The notes beneath the pieces were generated by a model. That model saw only the letters and a list, made by a program, of their open reading frames with translations. It did not search any database and had not been told where the DNA came from. Both the position numbers and the translations under genes were made by a program. This document shows, piece after piece, positions 18,205 to 28,721 of a DNA stretch of 64,000 bases. This DNA comes from Roseovarius litorisediminis. GTDB lineage: Bacteria > Pseudomonadota > Alphaproteobacteria > Rhodobacterales > Rhodobacteraceae. Each line of letters starts with the position of its first letter. Position 1 is the first letter of the stretch. Where the stretch lies: assembly GCF_900172295.1 (NCBI RefSeq), contig NZ_FWFL01000004.1, positions 310,001 through 374,000 of the forward strand, in the 5' to 3' direction.

Positions 18205-19626
18205 ATGAAAAATTTAGGCTTTGTAAAAGCCGCCCTTCTTGGGCTGGCAGTATCTGTTGGGCCACTTGCGACGTCTGTGCAGGCGGAAAACCTGCGCGTT
18301 GTCCAAAAAGGCTCAAATCGGGATCTGAATGTTTCGATGAACCGCGCGGTTGTCGTCGAAAGTGACGTCCCCTTTGCGGAACTCAGTATCGCGAACCCTG
18401 CTATCGCTGATTTCTCGACTCTTTCAGATCGGACAATCTATGTTCTGGGGAAAACTCCGGGGCGTACGACATTAACCCTTCTGGATGGCAACGGGCGTCT
18501 GATCACTAACGTCGAGGTTCACGTAACCGCCGATGTTTCAGAGTTCAAAGAACGTCTGCGTCAGATCCTTCCCGGTGAAAAGATCGAGGTACGTTCTGCG
18601 AATGACGGTATCGTTCTTTCCGGTACGGTCTCCAGTTCATCGCGCCTGCAACGCGCTTTGGATCTTGCCGAACGCTATGCCCCCGAGCGGGTTTCAAACC
18701 TGATGTCGGTGTCGGGCAATCAGCAGGTCATGCTGAAGGTCCGCTTTGCTGAAATGCAACGCAATGTTTCAAAAGCGCTGTCTACGTCGCTTGCGATCGA
18801 CGGGCGCTCCGGTAACAGTCTGGGTGCAATCGGTGGTACGAACACCTCTGTTACTCAAGGTGGTATTCTGGGCGTTCTAAGCGGTGCGGTACCCAATGTG
18901 AACAACAACAACGGCGCAATCTCCTTTGGGTTTGACGTCGGCTCGGTCGAGGTGGGTATTCTTCTGGAAGCCCTTGAAACCAAAGGGGTTGTTCGCACTC
19001 TGGCTGAACCAAACCTGACCGCTCTTTCAGGCCAGGAAGCGAATTTTCTGGCAGGTGGCGAATATCCTGTCCCGGTGGCACAGGATAACGACACGACTAC
19101 CATCGAATTCAAACCGTTCGGTGTGGAACTCAACTTTGTTCCGCGTGTTGTTGATGACGGCGTGATTAACCTGGAGATGGGGGCGGCTGTCTCCTCTCTG
19201 GATCCGACAAACGGAATTCAAGCAGACGGGTTTCAAATTGATGCTTTCCGCCGGCGTGAAACGTCTACAACGGTTTCTCTGCGCGATGGTGAAAGCTTTG
19301 CAATTGCCGGCCTTCTTCAGGACGATTTTCGCGACAATAACGGTCAGGTTCCGTGGTTGGGTGACATTCCGATCCTTGGCGCGCTGTTCCGCAGTGCGGA
19401 TTACCAGCGGTCACAAACCGAACTTGTTATCATCGTGACAGCGCATCTTGTTTCGCCAACACGCGGCGAGGCCTTTGCCCTGCCAACGGATCGGGTCAAG
19501 CTTCCGACTGAAAAAGATCTGTTTCTTAACGGTCGCGTCGCCAAATCAGTACGCTCCAAAGGTGGCGTCGTTGGTGAAGTGGCCAAACAGGATTTCAGCG
19601 GCTCTTACGGCTATGTGATGGATTGA
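18205..19626 (+). CDS. cpaC: Tad secretin CpaC/RcpA
   Basis: The 473-residue outer-membrane secretin through which the Flp pilus exits. A signal peptide (about 1-27) is followed by the pilus-assembly N-terminal domain (NLRVVQKGSNRDLNVSMNRA), a BON-like domain near 110-165 (KIEVRSANDGIVLSGTVSS), and the secretin domain. The latter includes LEALETKGVVRTLAEPNLTA, FLAGGEYPVPV, VPRVVDDGVINLEM and VPWLGDIPILGALFRS. The ATG at 18205 gives the signal peptide directly; the upstream GTG (18184) adds seven residues without benefit. Confidence 0.95.
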   Translation: MKNLGFVKAALLGLAVSVGPLATSVQAENLRVVQKGSNRDLNVSMNRAVVVESDVPFAELSIANPAIADFSTLSDRTIYVLGKTPGRTTLTLLDGNGRLITNVEVHVTADVSEFKERLRQILPGEKIEVRSANDGIVLSGTVSSSSRLQRALDLAERYAPERVSNLMSVSGNQQVMLKVRFAEMQRNVSKALSTSLAIDGRSGNSLGAIGGTNTSVTQGGILGVLSGAVPNVNNNNGAISFGFDVGSVEVGILLEALETKGVVRTLAEPNLTALSGQEANFLAGGEYPVPVAQDNDTTTIEFKPFGVELNFVPRVVDDGVINLEMGAAVSSLDPTNGIQADGFQIDAFRRRETSTTVSLRDGESFAIAGLLQDDFRDNNGQVPWLGDIPILGALFRSADYQRSQTELVIIVTAHLVSPTRGEAFALPTDRVKLPTEKDLFLNGRVAKSVRSKGGVVGEVAKQDFSGSYGYVMD

Positions 19627-19643
19627 TGGGAAGGCAGCGGAAC

Positions 19644-20300
19644 ATGAAACATCTTCTAGCAACGGCAGGAATTGTTGCACTGACTGCCTGCTCACAACAA
19701 GGCGAGGTCTATCGCTCTTACTTTAGCGAAGCAGGTTCTTTGGTGGATGGCGGCAATTTCGGTAACGCCAACATGAACAACCAGCTGGTCATGACAGGTG
19801 AGCGGGGATACGTCCACGATCTGTCGAACCGCTTCTCGGATGAAGTGTTAAGCACAGTGAACTTTGCGTTTAATTCGGCTCAACTGGATGAAACAGCCCG
19901 CGATACACTTCGCACCCAGGCCACCTGGATACGTCAGTTCCCCGAAGTGCGTTTCAAGGTTTACGGTCACACCGACGCGGTTGGGTCCGAAGGCTATAAC
20001 AAACGCCTTGGCCTGCGCCGTGCCCAGGCTGTTGTGGCTTATCTGAGCACACAGGGTATCAGTCGATCCCGGCTTGAAGCCCTTGTTTCCTTTGGAGAAA
20101 CCCAACCACTGATTGTCACTCAAGGACGCGAGCGGCGCAATCGCCGCACCGTGACCGAAGTTTCAGGATTTATAAAGTCCCACCCCATGGTCATGGACGG
20201 CAAATACGCCGAGGTTGTCTATCGTGAATATATCGAAAGCGCGAAACCGGCATCTGATTTGATAATTGTCAAAGAAGGTTCTGCGAGCGAATCGAACTGA
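19644..20300 (+). CDS. OmpA-family lipoprotein of the Tad locus
   Basis: 218 residues with a lipoprotein signal peptide (lipobox LTAC, C16), a 60-residue linker and an OmpA peptidoglycan-binding domain from about 80 to 170 (VNFAFNSAQLDETARDTL, YGHTDAVGSEGYN, RRAQAVVAYL, RRNRRTVTEV). It sits where Caulobacter-type loci have cpaD, and may take over the secretin pilotin or anchoring role; that is inference. The ATG at 19644 starts the signal peptide. A terminator follows. Confidence 0.88.
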   Translation: MKHLLATAGIVALTACSQQGEVYRSYFSEAGSLVDGGNFGNANMNNQLVMTGERGYVHDLSNRFSDEVLSTVNFAFNSAQLDETARDTLRTQATWIRQFPEVRFKVYGHTDAVGSEGYNKRLGLRRAQAVVAYLSTQGISRSRLEALVSFGETQPLIVTQGRERRNRRTVTEVSGFIKSHPMVMDGKYAEVVYREYIESAKPASDLIIVKEGSASESN

Positions 20301-20340
20301 TACCGTTATCTCCCTGTCCGGCTGTTTGCCGGGCCACCTG

Positions 20341-20367
20341 AAACCCGCCCTTTGGCGGGTTTTTTTT
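20341..20367 (+). terminator. Rho-independent terminator after the OmpA-family gene
   Basis: AAACCCGCC pairs with GGCGGGTTT across CTTT, followed by an uninterrupted T-run. A textbook intrinsic terminator 40 nt after the stop codon. Confidence 0.9.
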
Positions 20368-20552
20368 GTTCACCATAATCGAACAATTGCGATCTTTTGG
20401 TCTAAATGTTGCCAAAGTTATGGGGGACAGTCTTACCGTAGCATGAGTGGTTCCCTCACATGTTAGGGGCGCCGTACACCGGACAGGGCATGCGCATTCG
20501 GCGAATCTTGGTGTCCGACGTAGGGCGACAGCAGAATAGGACCAGTAGAGAG

Positions 20553-21788
20553 ATGACGAGCAGCACAATGAAACAACCAGAACCAAGCCCGATCATTGCT
20601 TGTACCATCAGCCGTGATGTTCAGAACTTTGACCTTCTCATTGAAGATATGGAAACCGCCCTTGGTGAAAACTGGGGGGATCTTGGGTTTTCAGAAGCGC
20701 TTGCTTTTCTCAACCAGCCCGAGGCCGCATCTCTCGAATTTGTCGCCGTTGCAATTGACGAAACCGACGAAGATGACCTTGTTATGCTGGGCGAGATCAT
20801 CTCGCTGGCCAATAGCAAGAACATCAAGGTAATTCTGATTGCCGAAGATGTCAGCCCCGCCGCTCTGCACCAACTGCTGCGCCAGGGCGCGGACGAATTT
20901 GTGCCCTACCCCTTGCCCGAAAATGAACTTGAGGCGGCAATCGAGCGCCTCAAGACAGTCGAAGTTCCGCCCGTGGCGGCTCAGCCACAATATGGCGCGG
21001 CAAAGACAAACGCTGATGGCGTTGTGTTGGGCGTCCATGCCCTGGCTGGGGGAACAGGGGCAACCACCCTTGCAGTGAACCTTGCCTGGGAACTTGCGAC
21101 CGTCGACAAAAAAGATTCGCCCCGTGTGTGCCTGATGGATTTCAATCTGCAATTCGGATCGGTTTCAACATATCTTGATCTGCCGCGGCGCGAAGTCGTT
21201 TATGAAATGTGGTCCGACACCGATTCTATGGACGAGGATATCTTCCGGCAGGCTCTGGTTACCTTCGAGGACAAGCTTTGGGTCCTGACATCTCCGCCCG
21301 ACATCCTGCCGCTTGACATGATCACCCCCGAAGACGTGAAAAAGGTGATCGAGCTGGCCCGCGCCGAATTTGACTATGTTATCATCGACATGCCGAACAC
21401 CCTTGTGCAATGGACCGAAACAGTACTGGTCACATCACAGATTTATTTCACGACGCTCGAACTGGATATGCGGTCCGCACAGAACGCCCTGCGCCTGAAG
21501 CGCGCTCTCAGGGCCGAGGAATTACCGGTTGAGAAACTCCGTTTCTGTCTGAACCGTGCCCCGAAATTCACCGATCTGAACGGGAAATCCCGCGTAAAGC
21601 GCCTGTCGGAAAGCCTTGAGATCGGGATTGAAGTTCAACTTCCCGATGGTGGCCGGGCAATTTGCCAAAGTTCAGACCATGGTCAACCCCTGGCTTCATC
21701 AGCCGCCAAGAATCCGCTGCGCAAGGAAATCGCCAAACTGGCCGCGTCGTTGCACGAACTTGGAAAAAGCGAAGCAGAAGCTGCTTAA
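20553..21788 (+). CDS. cpaE: pilus localisation ATPase CpaE/TadZ
   Basis: A 411-residue ParA/MinD-like protein with an N-terminal receiver-like domain (about 15-135; CTISRDVQNFDLLIEDME, VILIAEDVSPAAL) and an atypical ATPase domain. Its Walker A is AGGTGATTLAVN, lacking the usual signature lysine; CLMDFNLQFGS and YVIIDMPNTL follow. TadZ proteins mark the pole for Tad assembly. Start choice is uncertain: ATG 20553 (purine-rich AGAGAG directly upstream) or ATG 20568; a longer frame from 20460 or 20490 is possible but less family-like. Confidence 0.88.
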   Translation: MTSSTMKQPEPSPIIACTISRDVQNFDLLIEDMETALGENWGDLGFSEALAFLNQPEAASLEFVAVAIDETDEDDLVMLGEIISLANSKNIKVILIAEDVSPAALHQLLRQGADEFVPYPLPENELEAAIERLKTVEVPPVAAQPQYGAAKTNADGVVLGVHALAGGTGATTLAVNLAWELATVDKKDSPRVCLMDFNLQFGSVSTYLDLPRREVVYEMWSDTDSMDEDIFRQALVTFEDKLWVLTSPPDILPLDMITPEDVKKVIELARAEFDYVIIDMPNTLVQWTETVLVTSQIYFTTLELDMRSAQNALRLKRALRAEELPVEKLRFCLNRAPKFTDLNGKSRVKRLSESLEIGIEVQLPDGGRAICQSSDHGQPLASSAAKNPLRKEIAKLAASLHELGKSEAEAA

Positions 21789-21801
21789 AAGGTAAAATCA
21801 G

Positions 21802-23253
<1,452 letters not shown>

Positions 23254-23258
23254 CGCAG

Positions 23259-24227
23259 ATGTCAATCAGTGCAGAACCGATTATCTATGGCTTAATCTTC
23301 ATCGGCGTTTTGGTGCTTGTGGAGGGTCTCTACCTGACGGTTTTCGGGCGCTCTATCAGTCTGAACAATCGCGTCAACCGTCGCTTGGAAATGCTGGACA
23401 AGACCGGCGACCGCGAAGAAGTGATGGAAAAGCTGCGCAAGGAAATGCAGCAACACCTGAAGTCGCGCAAAATTCCGCTTTATTCGATTCTGTCAACCAA
23501 GGCCCAGAAAGCCGCCATCGCCTTTACACCTAAGCAGCTGATGCTGATCATGGTCGGTGTAAGCTTTCTTGCGTTTATTGGCTTGTCGGTTGGCACCGCT
23601 ACCAGTGTTCCTGTCAGGGCTCTGGTCTCTGTTGTCATGGGCGTCGGCGGTGTTTTCACCTGGATCAATATGAAAGCCAACAAGCGGATGGGCATGCTGG
23701 AAGAGCAACTGCCCGATGCAATCGAACTTATGGTTCGCTCACTCAGGGTGGGGCATCCGTTCTCATCTGCGATCGCAATCGTCGCAACCGAAGTCGGTGA
23801 CCCGTTGGCGACTGAGTTTGGCATTATCGCTGACGAAAGCGCCTATGGCCGAGACACAGGCGAGGCGCTCAAGGATATGGCAGAACGCCTGGACATGCAG
23901 GATTTGCGGTTTTTGGCCGTCGCCGTGACAATTCAGCAGCAATCAGGCGGGAACCTTGCCGAGATCCTGGATGGTCTGGCCAAGGTGATCCGTTCGCGGT
24001 TCCGCCTGTTTCGCCGGGTCAAGGCAATCACCGCCGAGGCCAAGTGGTCCGGCAAGTTTCTGTCCGGTTTCCCATTGATGGCGCTTGTCGGCATCCAGTT
24101 GCTCAAACCCGATTATTATGACGAAGCCATGCTTCACCCGTATTTCATACCCGCCTGTCTGGTTGTAGGTGCCTTCCTGACGCTGAACCTTATCGTCATG
24201 CGCGCGCTTGTGAACATCCAAGTCTGA
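23259..24227 (+). CDS. tadB: Tad inner-membrane platform protein TadB
   Basis: 322 residues, GspF-like, with a membrane helix near the N-terminus, paired helices around 90-130 and a C-terminal helix. The cytoplasmic T2SSF domain (about 155-285) includes LPDAIELMVRSLRVGHPF and LAVAVTIQQQSGGNLAEIL. It forms the inner-membrane platform with TadC that couples the CpaF motor to pilin extraction. GGAG precedes the ATG. Confidence 0.95.
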   Translation: MSISAEPIIYGLIFIGVLVLVEGLYLTVFGRSISLNNRVNRRLEMLDKTGDREEVMEKLRKEMQQHLKSRKIPLYSILSTKAQKAAIAFTPKQLMLIMVGVSFLAFIGLSVGTATSVPVRALVSVVMGVGGVFTWINMKANKRMGMLEEQLPDAIELMVRSLRVGHPFSSAIAIVATEVGDPLATEFGIIADESAYGRDTGEALKDMAERLDMQDLRFLAVAVTIQQQSGGNLAEILDGLAKVIRSRFRLFRRVKAITAEAKWSGKFLSGFPLMALVGIQLLKPDYYDEAMLHPYFIPACLVVGAFLTLNLIVMRALVNIQV

Positions 24228-24240
24228 AGAGGAACTTAAA

Positions 24241-25224
24241 ATGGAAATCCTGACTCAGATCCAAGATATTCTGACGGGCGCACTTGGGCCCTTCGGCCCC
24301 CTGATTGCGGTGGGCACCCTGGGTGTTCTGCTTGTGCTGATCACAATCCCGATTTTGATCAAGCAAAGCCAGGACCCCCTAGATAAACTCAAGAAAGCCA
24401 CGCGCACCGGAAAACCTGAGGAAGAGACCAAGAAGCGTCTTCGTTCAGGCACCCGGAACGAAAAGCTGGACAGATATGCGAACTTCCTGGAACCCCAGGA
24501 TGAAAAACAGCTTTCACAGATGCGCCTCACGCTGATGCAGGCCGGTTATCGCAACCGTGACGCGGTTCGGTATTTCCACTTTGCACAATTTGCGTTGGGT
24601 ATCGGGTTCCTCGTTCTTGGTGTGCTTTACTTCATCCTGTTCCAATCTGGTAAGGAAACAACCACGACCCAAACCCTGATGTATATTCTGGGGCCTGGTC
24701 TGGCGGGGTACATGTTGCCAAAATACTGGATCACCAAACGGCAACAAACACGTCAGGATGAAATCACAAATGGCTTTCCCGACAGCCTTGATATGATGTT
24801 GGTCTGCGTCGAGGCTGGCCAGTCGATGGATCAGTCGATCATCCGGGTATCCAAGGAAATGCGCGCCTCTTATCCCTCGCTGGCGGACGAATTCGAAATC
24901 GTTGCCCATCAGATCAAGGCCGGTCGCGACAAACCTTCGGTTCTTGGCGAAATGGCCGAGCGTTGTGGCGTTCAGGATATCTCAAGCTTTGTTACGGTTC
25001 TGATCCAGTCCCAGACCTTCGGCACCTCTGTCGCAGATGCGCTACGGGTTTATGCTGGTGAAATGCGTGACAAACGTGTCATGCGGGCCGAAGAAAAAGC
25101 CAACAAGCTACCCACAAAGATGACATTGGCAACAATGATGCTTACAGTTCCGCCATTGCTGATCATTCTGGTTGGCCCATCGGTTCTGGGCATCATGAAA
25201 CTCTTCACGATGGCCGGCCAATAA
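24241..25224 (+). CDS. tadC: Tad inner-membrane platform protein TadC
   Basis: 327 residues, GspF-like partner of TadB with the same architecture. It has an N-terminal helix (about 18-40), helices at about 113-160, a T2SSF domain (175-305; FPDSLDMMLVCVEAGQSMDQS, FVTVLIQSQTFGTSVADAL) and a final helix (LTVPPLLIILVGP). It lies 13 nt after tadB with GAGGAA upstream of the ATG. Confidence 0.95.
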   Translation: MEILTQIQDILTGALGPFGPLIAVGTLGVLLVLITIPILIKQSQDPLDKLKKATRTGKPEEETKKRLRSGTRNEKLDRYANFLEPQDEKQLSQMRLTLMQAGYRNRDAVRYFHFAQFALGIGFLVLGVLYFILFQSGKETTTTQTLMYILGPGLAGYMLPKYWITKRQQTRQDEITNGFPDSLDMMLVCVEAGQSMDQSIIRVSKEMRASYPSLADEFEIVAHQIKAGRDKPSVLGEMAERCGVQDISSFVTVLIQSQTFGTSVADALRVYAGEMRDKRVMRAEEKANKLPTKMTLATMMLTVPPLLIILVGPSVLGIMKLFTMAGQ

Positions 25225-25240
25225 AAGAACACGAGGCTTA

Positions 25241-25792
25241 ATGACACGGGCGGGGGTAATTGCAGTGTTGGTTCTGTTCCTGACTGCCTGCAGTCAGGAC
25301 AAGGCACCCGACAACCCTTATGCCCCCGGTGTTGCCACCCGCGGCGAGGCCGTAGACGGCCTGCTTGTCGGGCATCGCCTAATGAATGCTGGTGAATATG
25401 AGCTTGCCATAGACTCCTATTCGCGCGCCGCACTTACACACGGATTGACCGCCGATGTGCTGGCCGGACTTGGCAGTGCCAACCTTGGCCTCGGGCGCCT
25501 CGGTCAGGCTGAACACTTGCTTCGCAAAGCGGTTTCCAAAGACGAAAAATCCCCCGAAATCTGGAACAATCTGGGCGTTGTGCTGATGGAAAAGGGCGAA
25601 AACTCCGAAGCCGAACAGGTTTTCCGCAGGGCTTACGCCCTGGATAATGGCGAAAGTGACGCAATTCGCGATAATTTACGCTTAGCGCTCGCAAAATCCG
25701 AAAATTTCGATTACGGTGAAGAAAAACAAGAACAAGACTACAAACTGGTACGTCGGGGCAGCAGCGACTATCTGATCCGCACGATACCATGA
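25241..25792 (+). CDS. tadD: TPR lipoprotein TadD
   Basis: 183 residues with a lipobox (FLTAC, C17) and tetratricopeptide repeats over about 37-145 (GLGRLGQAEHLLRKAV, IWNNLGVVLMEKGENSEAEQVFRRA). TadD lipoproteins help secretin assembly or localisation in Tad systems. It starts 16 nt after tadC with a short AGG before the ATG. Confidence 0.9.
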   Translation: MTRAGVIAVLVLFLTACSQDKAPDNPYAPGVATRGEAVDGLLVGHRLMNAGEYELAIDSYSRAALTHGLTADVLAGLGSANLGLGRLGQAEHLLRKAVSKDEKSPEIWNNLGVVLMEKGENSEAEQVFRRAYALDNGESDAIRDNLRLALAKSENFDYGEEKQEQDYKLVRRGSSDYLIRTIP

Positions 25793-25822
25793 TGAGGCTG
25801 AGGCAGTAAAAGGACGCAAAAA

Positions 25823-26680
25823 ATGCGCCACCCTATTCTTATTTCCCTGTGCGTGACAGGCGCATTTGCTTTGTCAGGCTGTGAAGAATCTACCGGTAAC
25901 AATGTTGACCGTGCCTTTCAGGACGTCAACGTGGTGGATGAATCCAATCTTAATGATGTGATGCTGACAGTGGCCGACCCGAACGAGGCGGTCTCTTATT
26001 TTCAGCGCGCAACCAATGAAAAACCCGACCGGATCGACCTGCAGCGCGGTCTGGGAAAATCCCTGATCCGTGCCAAACGCAATACCGAGGCCGTCACCGT
26101 CTGGTCCAAGGTTGCCGAACATAAGGATGCAACCGATGAAGATCGCGTCGATCTGGCAGATGCCCTGATCCGCAACAACGAATGGGACCGCGCCCAACAG
26201 ACGCTGGATCAGATCCCCCCCACGTTCGAAACCTTCAAGCGCTACCGGCTTGAGGCAATGATCGCCGACAGCAATCAGGAGTGGAAAAAATCTGACAGCT
26301 TTTATGAAACCGCTGTTGGCCTGACAACAAAACCCGCCAGCGTGATGAACAACTGGGGGTATTCCAAACTGACCCGCGGCGACTATCCCGGGGCCGAGCG
26401 GCTGTTCGTCGACGCAATCCGACAGGACAGCTCGTTGTTTACCGCGAAAAACAATCTGGTTCTGGCCCGTGGCGCGCAAAAGAAATATTCTCTACCTGTA
26501 ATCCCGATGGATCAGGCAGAACGCGCACAGCTTCTTTATTCGCTTGGGCTATCCGCAATCAAACAGGGTGATACTGCTATCGGCAAAGGCCTGTTGCGTG
26601 ACGCAATTGATACGCATCCCCAGCATTTTGAGGCCGCCGCACGCAGCCTTCAGGCCCTTGAAGAAAACGTAAGCAACTAG
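25823..26680 (+). CDS. second TPR lipoprotein of the Tad locus
   Basis: 285 residues with a lipobox (ALSGC, C20) and several TPR-like repeats from about 55 to 275 (AVSYFQRATNEKPDRIDLQ, VMNNWGYSKLTRGDYPGAE, LYSLGLSAIKQGDTAIGKGL). It is distinct from TadD by its length and by an N-terminal acidic linker. It is likely another outer-membrane or periplasmic assembly factor; its role is not established. Lies 30 nt after tadD. Confidence 0.87.
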   Translation: MRHPILISLCVTGAFALSGCEESTGNNVDRAFQDVNVVDESNLNDVMLTVADPNEAVSYFQRATNEKPDRIDLQRGLGKSLIRAKRNTEAVTVWSKVAEHKDATDEDRVDLADALIRNNEWDRAQQTLDQIPPTFETFKRYRLEAMIADSNQEWKKSDSFYETAVGLTTKPASVMNNWGYSKLTRGDYPGAERLFVDAIRQDSSLFTAKNNLVLARGAQKKYSLPVIPMDQAERAQLLYSLGLSAIKQGDTAIGKGLLRDAIDTHPQHFEAAARSLQALEENVSN

Positions 26681-26697
26681 GCCAAGGTCGCTCGCAG

Positions 26698-27198
26698 ATG
26701 ACCTTGCACATTACCGTTTTTTCAGCGCTCTGGTTCCTGCCATTTGTCGCACCGATCTGTCTTTGGGCCGCATGGAGCGATCTGCGCTCCATGCGAATTC
26801 CCAACAAGGCGGTATTGGCACTTGTTGGCGTGTTTCTTGCTATTGGATTGATTACGCTTCCTTTTTCTGAATATGCCTGGCGGATTTTACAGCTGGCCGT
26901 CGTGCTTTTACCGGGCATATTTCTCAACATGACAGGACTGGTTGGCGCAGGTGACATCAAGTTCACCGCTGCCGCGGCCCCGTTCATTGCACTTGGCGAT
27001 ATCTCTCTCGTGCTTCTGATTTTGGCTGCCAACTCGCTTGCCGCCCTGATCACACATCGGATCGCCAAACACACCCCCCTTCGCAAGCTTGCGCCTGACT
27101 GGGAAAGCTGGACGCGCGAAGGGAAATTCCCGATGGGATTTTCCCTGGGCAGCACATTGGTTATCTACCTTGGACTGGGTGTGGCATTCGGGCAGTAA
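26698..27198 (+). CDS. cpaA: Tad prepilin peptidase CpaA/TadV
   Basis: A 166-residue polytopic aspartyl protease of the short type IV prepilin peptidase class, lacking the N-methylation domain. The two catalytic aspartates are D28 in AAWSDLRSMRIPN and D86 in the GxGD motif VGAGDIKFT. It should cleave both Flp precursors after the conserved glycine. It lies 17 nt after the TPR lipoprotein gene. Confidence 0.95.
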   Translation: MTLHITVFSALWFLPFVAPICLWAAWSDLRSMRIPNKAVLALVGVFLAIGLITLPFSEYAWRILQLAVVLLPGIFLNMTGLVGAGDIKFTAAAAPFIALGDISLVLLILAANSLAALITHRIAKHTPLRKLAPDWESWTREGKFPMGFSLGSTLVIYLGLGVAFGQ

Positions 27199-27332
27199 AT
27201 CACGGCACTCTGCCTTGCAGCCGCCCGACCCTCTCCACAATTTCTGCACGTTTCGCTTGCATATTGCATTTGATCCGCGCGCGTGTGTGTTCGCGGGTGC
27301 TGACGTCATAAATCAAAGGCAGGCGCAAACCG

Positions 27333-28643
27333 ATGAATATGCAAGTCACTCAAGGTGTTCAGCCCCCCCCGCCCCCCAACCGGCTGGAAGAAATGCAGCT
27401 GCCTGTGGTGATGATGCGGGACATTCTGCTGAAAACGATTTTCCGCAAGAACCTGAATCTGGTTTCCGAGCTTTGCGTCGCGATCTGTCTGCCCCGTGCG
27501 GTCACCCAAGAGCTGATCGATATGGCCCGCGAACAAAAACTGCTCGAGGCAACAGGTACCCTGAATGCCAATTCGGGTGGCGAAATGGGGTACCAGTTGA
27601 CCGATGCGGGCAAATCCCGCGCCCTTGATGCGCTGTCGCAGTCCGAATATTTCGGCGCGATGCCGGTACCGCTGGCGGTCTACCGCGAGCAGGTTCAACG
27701 CCAGTCTATCCGCAACATTCAGGTCACGCGCGACCAACTGACCAACGCGATGGGCCACCTGGTTCTACCCAACAGCCTGCTTGATCACCTTGGCCCCGCC
27801 GTCAGCGCCGGTCGCTCTATTCTGATGTATGGCCCTCCGGGCAATGGTAAATCCAGTATTTCCAACGGTATCCGCGACGCGATGGGTGACAAGATATACG
27901 TCCCCCGCGCCATCGAATACGCCGGTCAGGTCATCACTGTTTATGATCCGATCGTGCATTCCAAAGCCGAACAGGAAGTGGACGACCCCAACAGCCTGCG
28001 CCGCCGCCGCAGCTATGATGCGCGTTATGTCCGCTGTGAACGGCCGACCGTGATCACCGGGGGTGAACTAAGCCTCGATATGCTGGATCTGGTCTACAAC
28101 CCGACGGCCCGGACTTATCAGGCGCCGCTACAGTTGAAGTCCACTGGCGGTATCTTCATCGTTGACGACCTTGGACGCCAGGCCGAACCGCCTCAGTCAC
28201 TGGTCAACCGCTGGATTGTTCCGCTGGAGGAAAGCAAAGACATCCTTGCCCTGCAATCGGGTGAAAAGTTCGAAGTACCCTTCGACACGCTGGTTATCTT
28301 TTCCACCAACTTCCACCCGAACGAGATTTTCGATAACGCGGCCCTGCGCCGGATCTTCTTCAAGATCAAGATTGATGGCCCCTGTCAGGAGGATTTCCTG
28401 AAAATCTTTGCCATGGTCGCCCGCAAGAAACAGATGCCTCTGGAAGAAGCCGCGCTCGTGCACCTGCTGAAAAAGAAATATCCGACCATCGACAACATCT
28501 ATGCCAACTATCAGCCCATCTTCCTGATCGACCAGATGATCGCCATCTGCGAGTTCGAGGGCATCCCCTATCAGATGTCCCCCGAGCTGATCGACAGGGC
28601 CTGGGCCAACATGTTCGTCAAACAAGAAGAAATCCTGCACTAA
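27333..28643 (+). CDS. AAA+ ATPase associated with the Tad locus, function unknown
   Basis: A 436-residue cytosolic ATPase. Residues 1-20 are proline-rich. About 22-125 look like a winged-helix region (LPRAVTQELIDMAREQKLLEA). A single AAA+ module follows, with Walker A GPPGNGKSS (167-175), Walker B GIFIVDDLG (about 272-280) and sensor-like IFSTNFHPNEIFDNAALRRI. The C-terminal part ends AWANMFVKQEEILH. Not a GspE or PilT motor and not CpaE. It lies 134 nt after cpaA and just before a terminator, closing the locus. Possibly a MoxR-like remodelling factor or regulator; no function is established. Confidence 0.85.
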   Translation: MNMQVTQGVQPPPPPNRLEEMQLPVVMMRDILLKTIFRKNLNLVSELCVAICLPRAVTQELIDMAREQKLLEATGTLNANSGGEMGYQLTDAGKSRALDALSQSEYFGAMPVPLAVYREQVQRQSIRNIQVTRDQLTNAMGHLVLPNSLLDHLGPAVSAGRSILMYGPPGNGKSSISNGIRDAMGDKIYVPRAIEYAGQVITVYDPIVHSKAEQEVDDPNSLRRRRSYDARYVRCERPTVITGGELSLDMLDLVYNPTARTYQAPLQLKSTGGIFIVDDLGRQAEPPQSLVNRWIVPLEESKDILALQSGEKFEVPFDTLVIFSTNFHPNEIFDNAALRRIFFKIKIDGPCQEDFLKIFAMVARKKQMPLEEAALVHLLKKKYPTIDNIYANYQPIFLIDQMIAICEFEGIPYQMSPELIDRAWANMFVKQEEILH

Positions 28644-28670
28644 AACGGGCGGCATCCGCCCCGGATACAC

Positions 28671-28710
28671 GGCCCCGGAAAGGATCAAACACCTCGCCGG
28701 GGTCTTTTTT
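28671..28710 (+). terminator. terminator after the Tad-locus ATPase
   Basis: GGCCCCGG pairs with CCGGGGTC (one G-T) across an 18-nt loop, followed by TTTTTT. It marks the end of the Tad-locus transcription unit and faces the convergent barrel gene. Confidence 0.7.
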
Positions 28711-28721
28711 GTCCTTCACAT

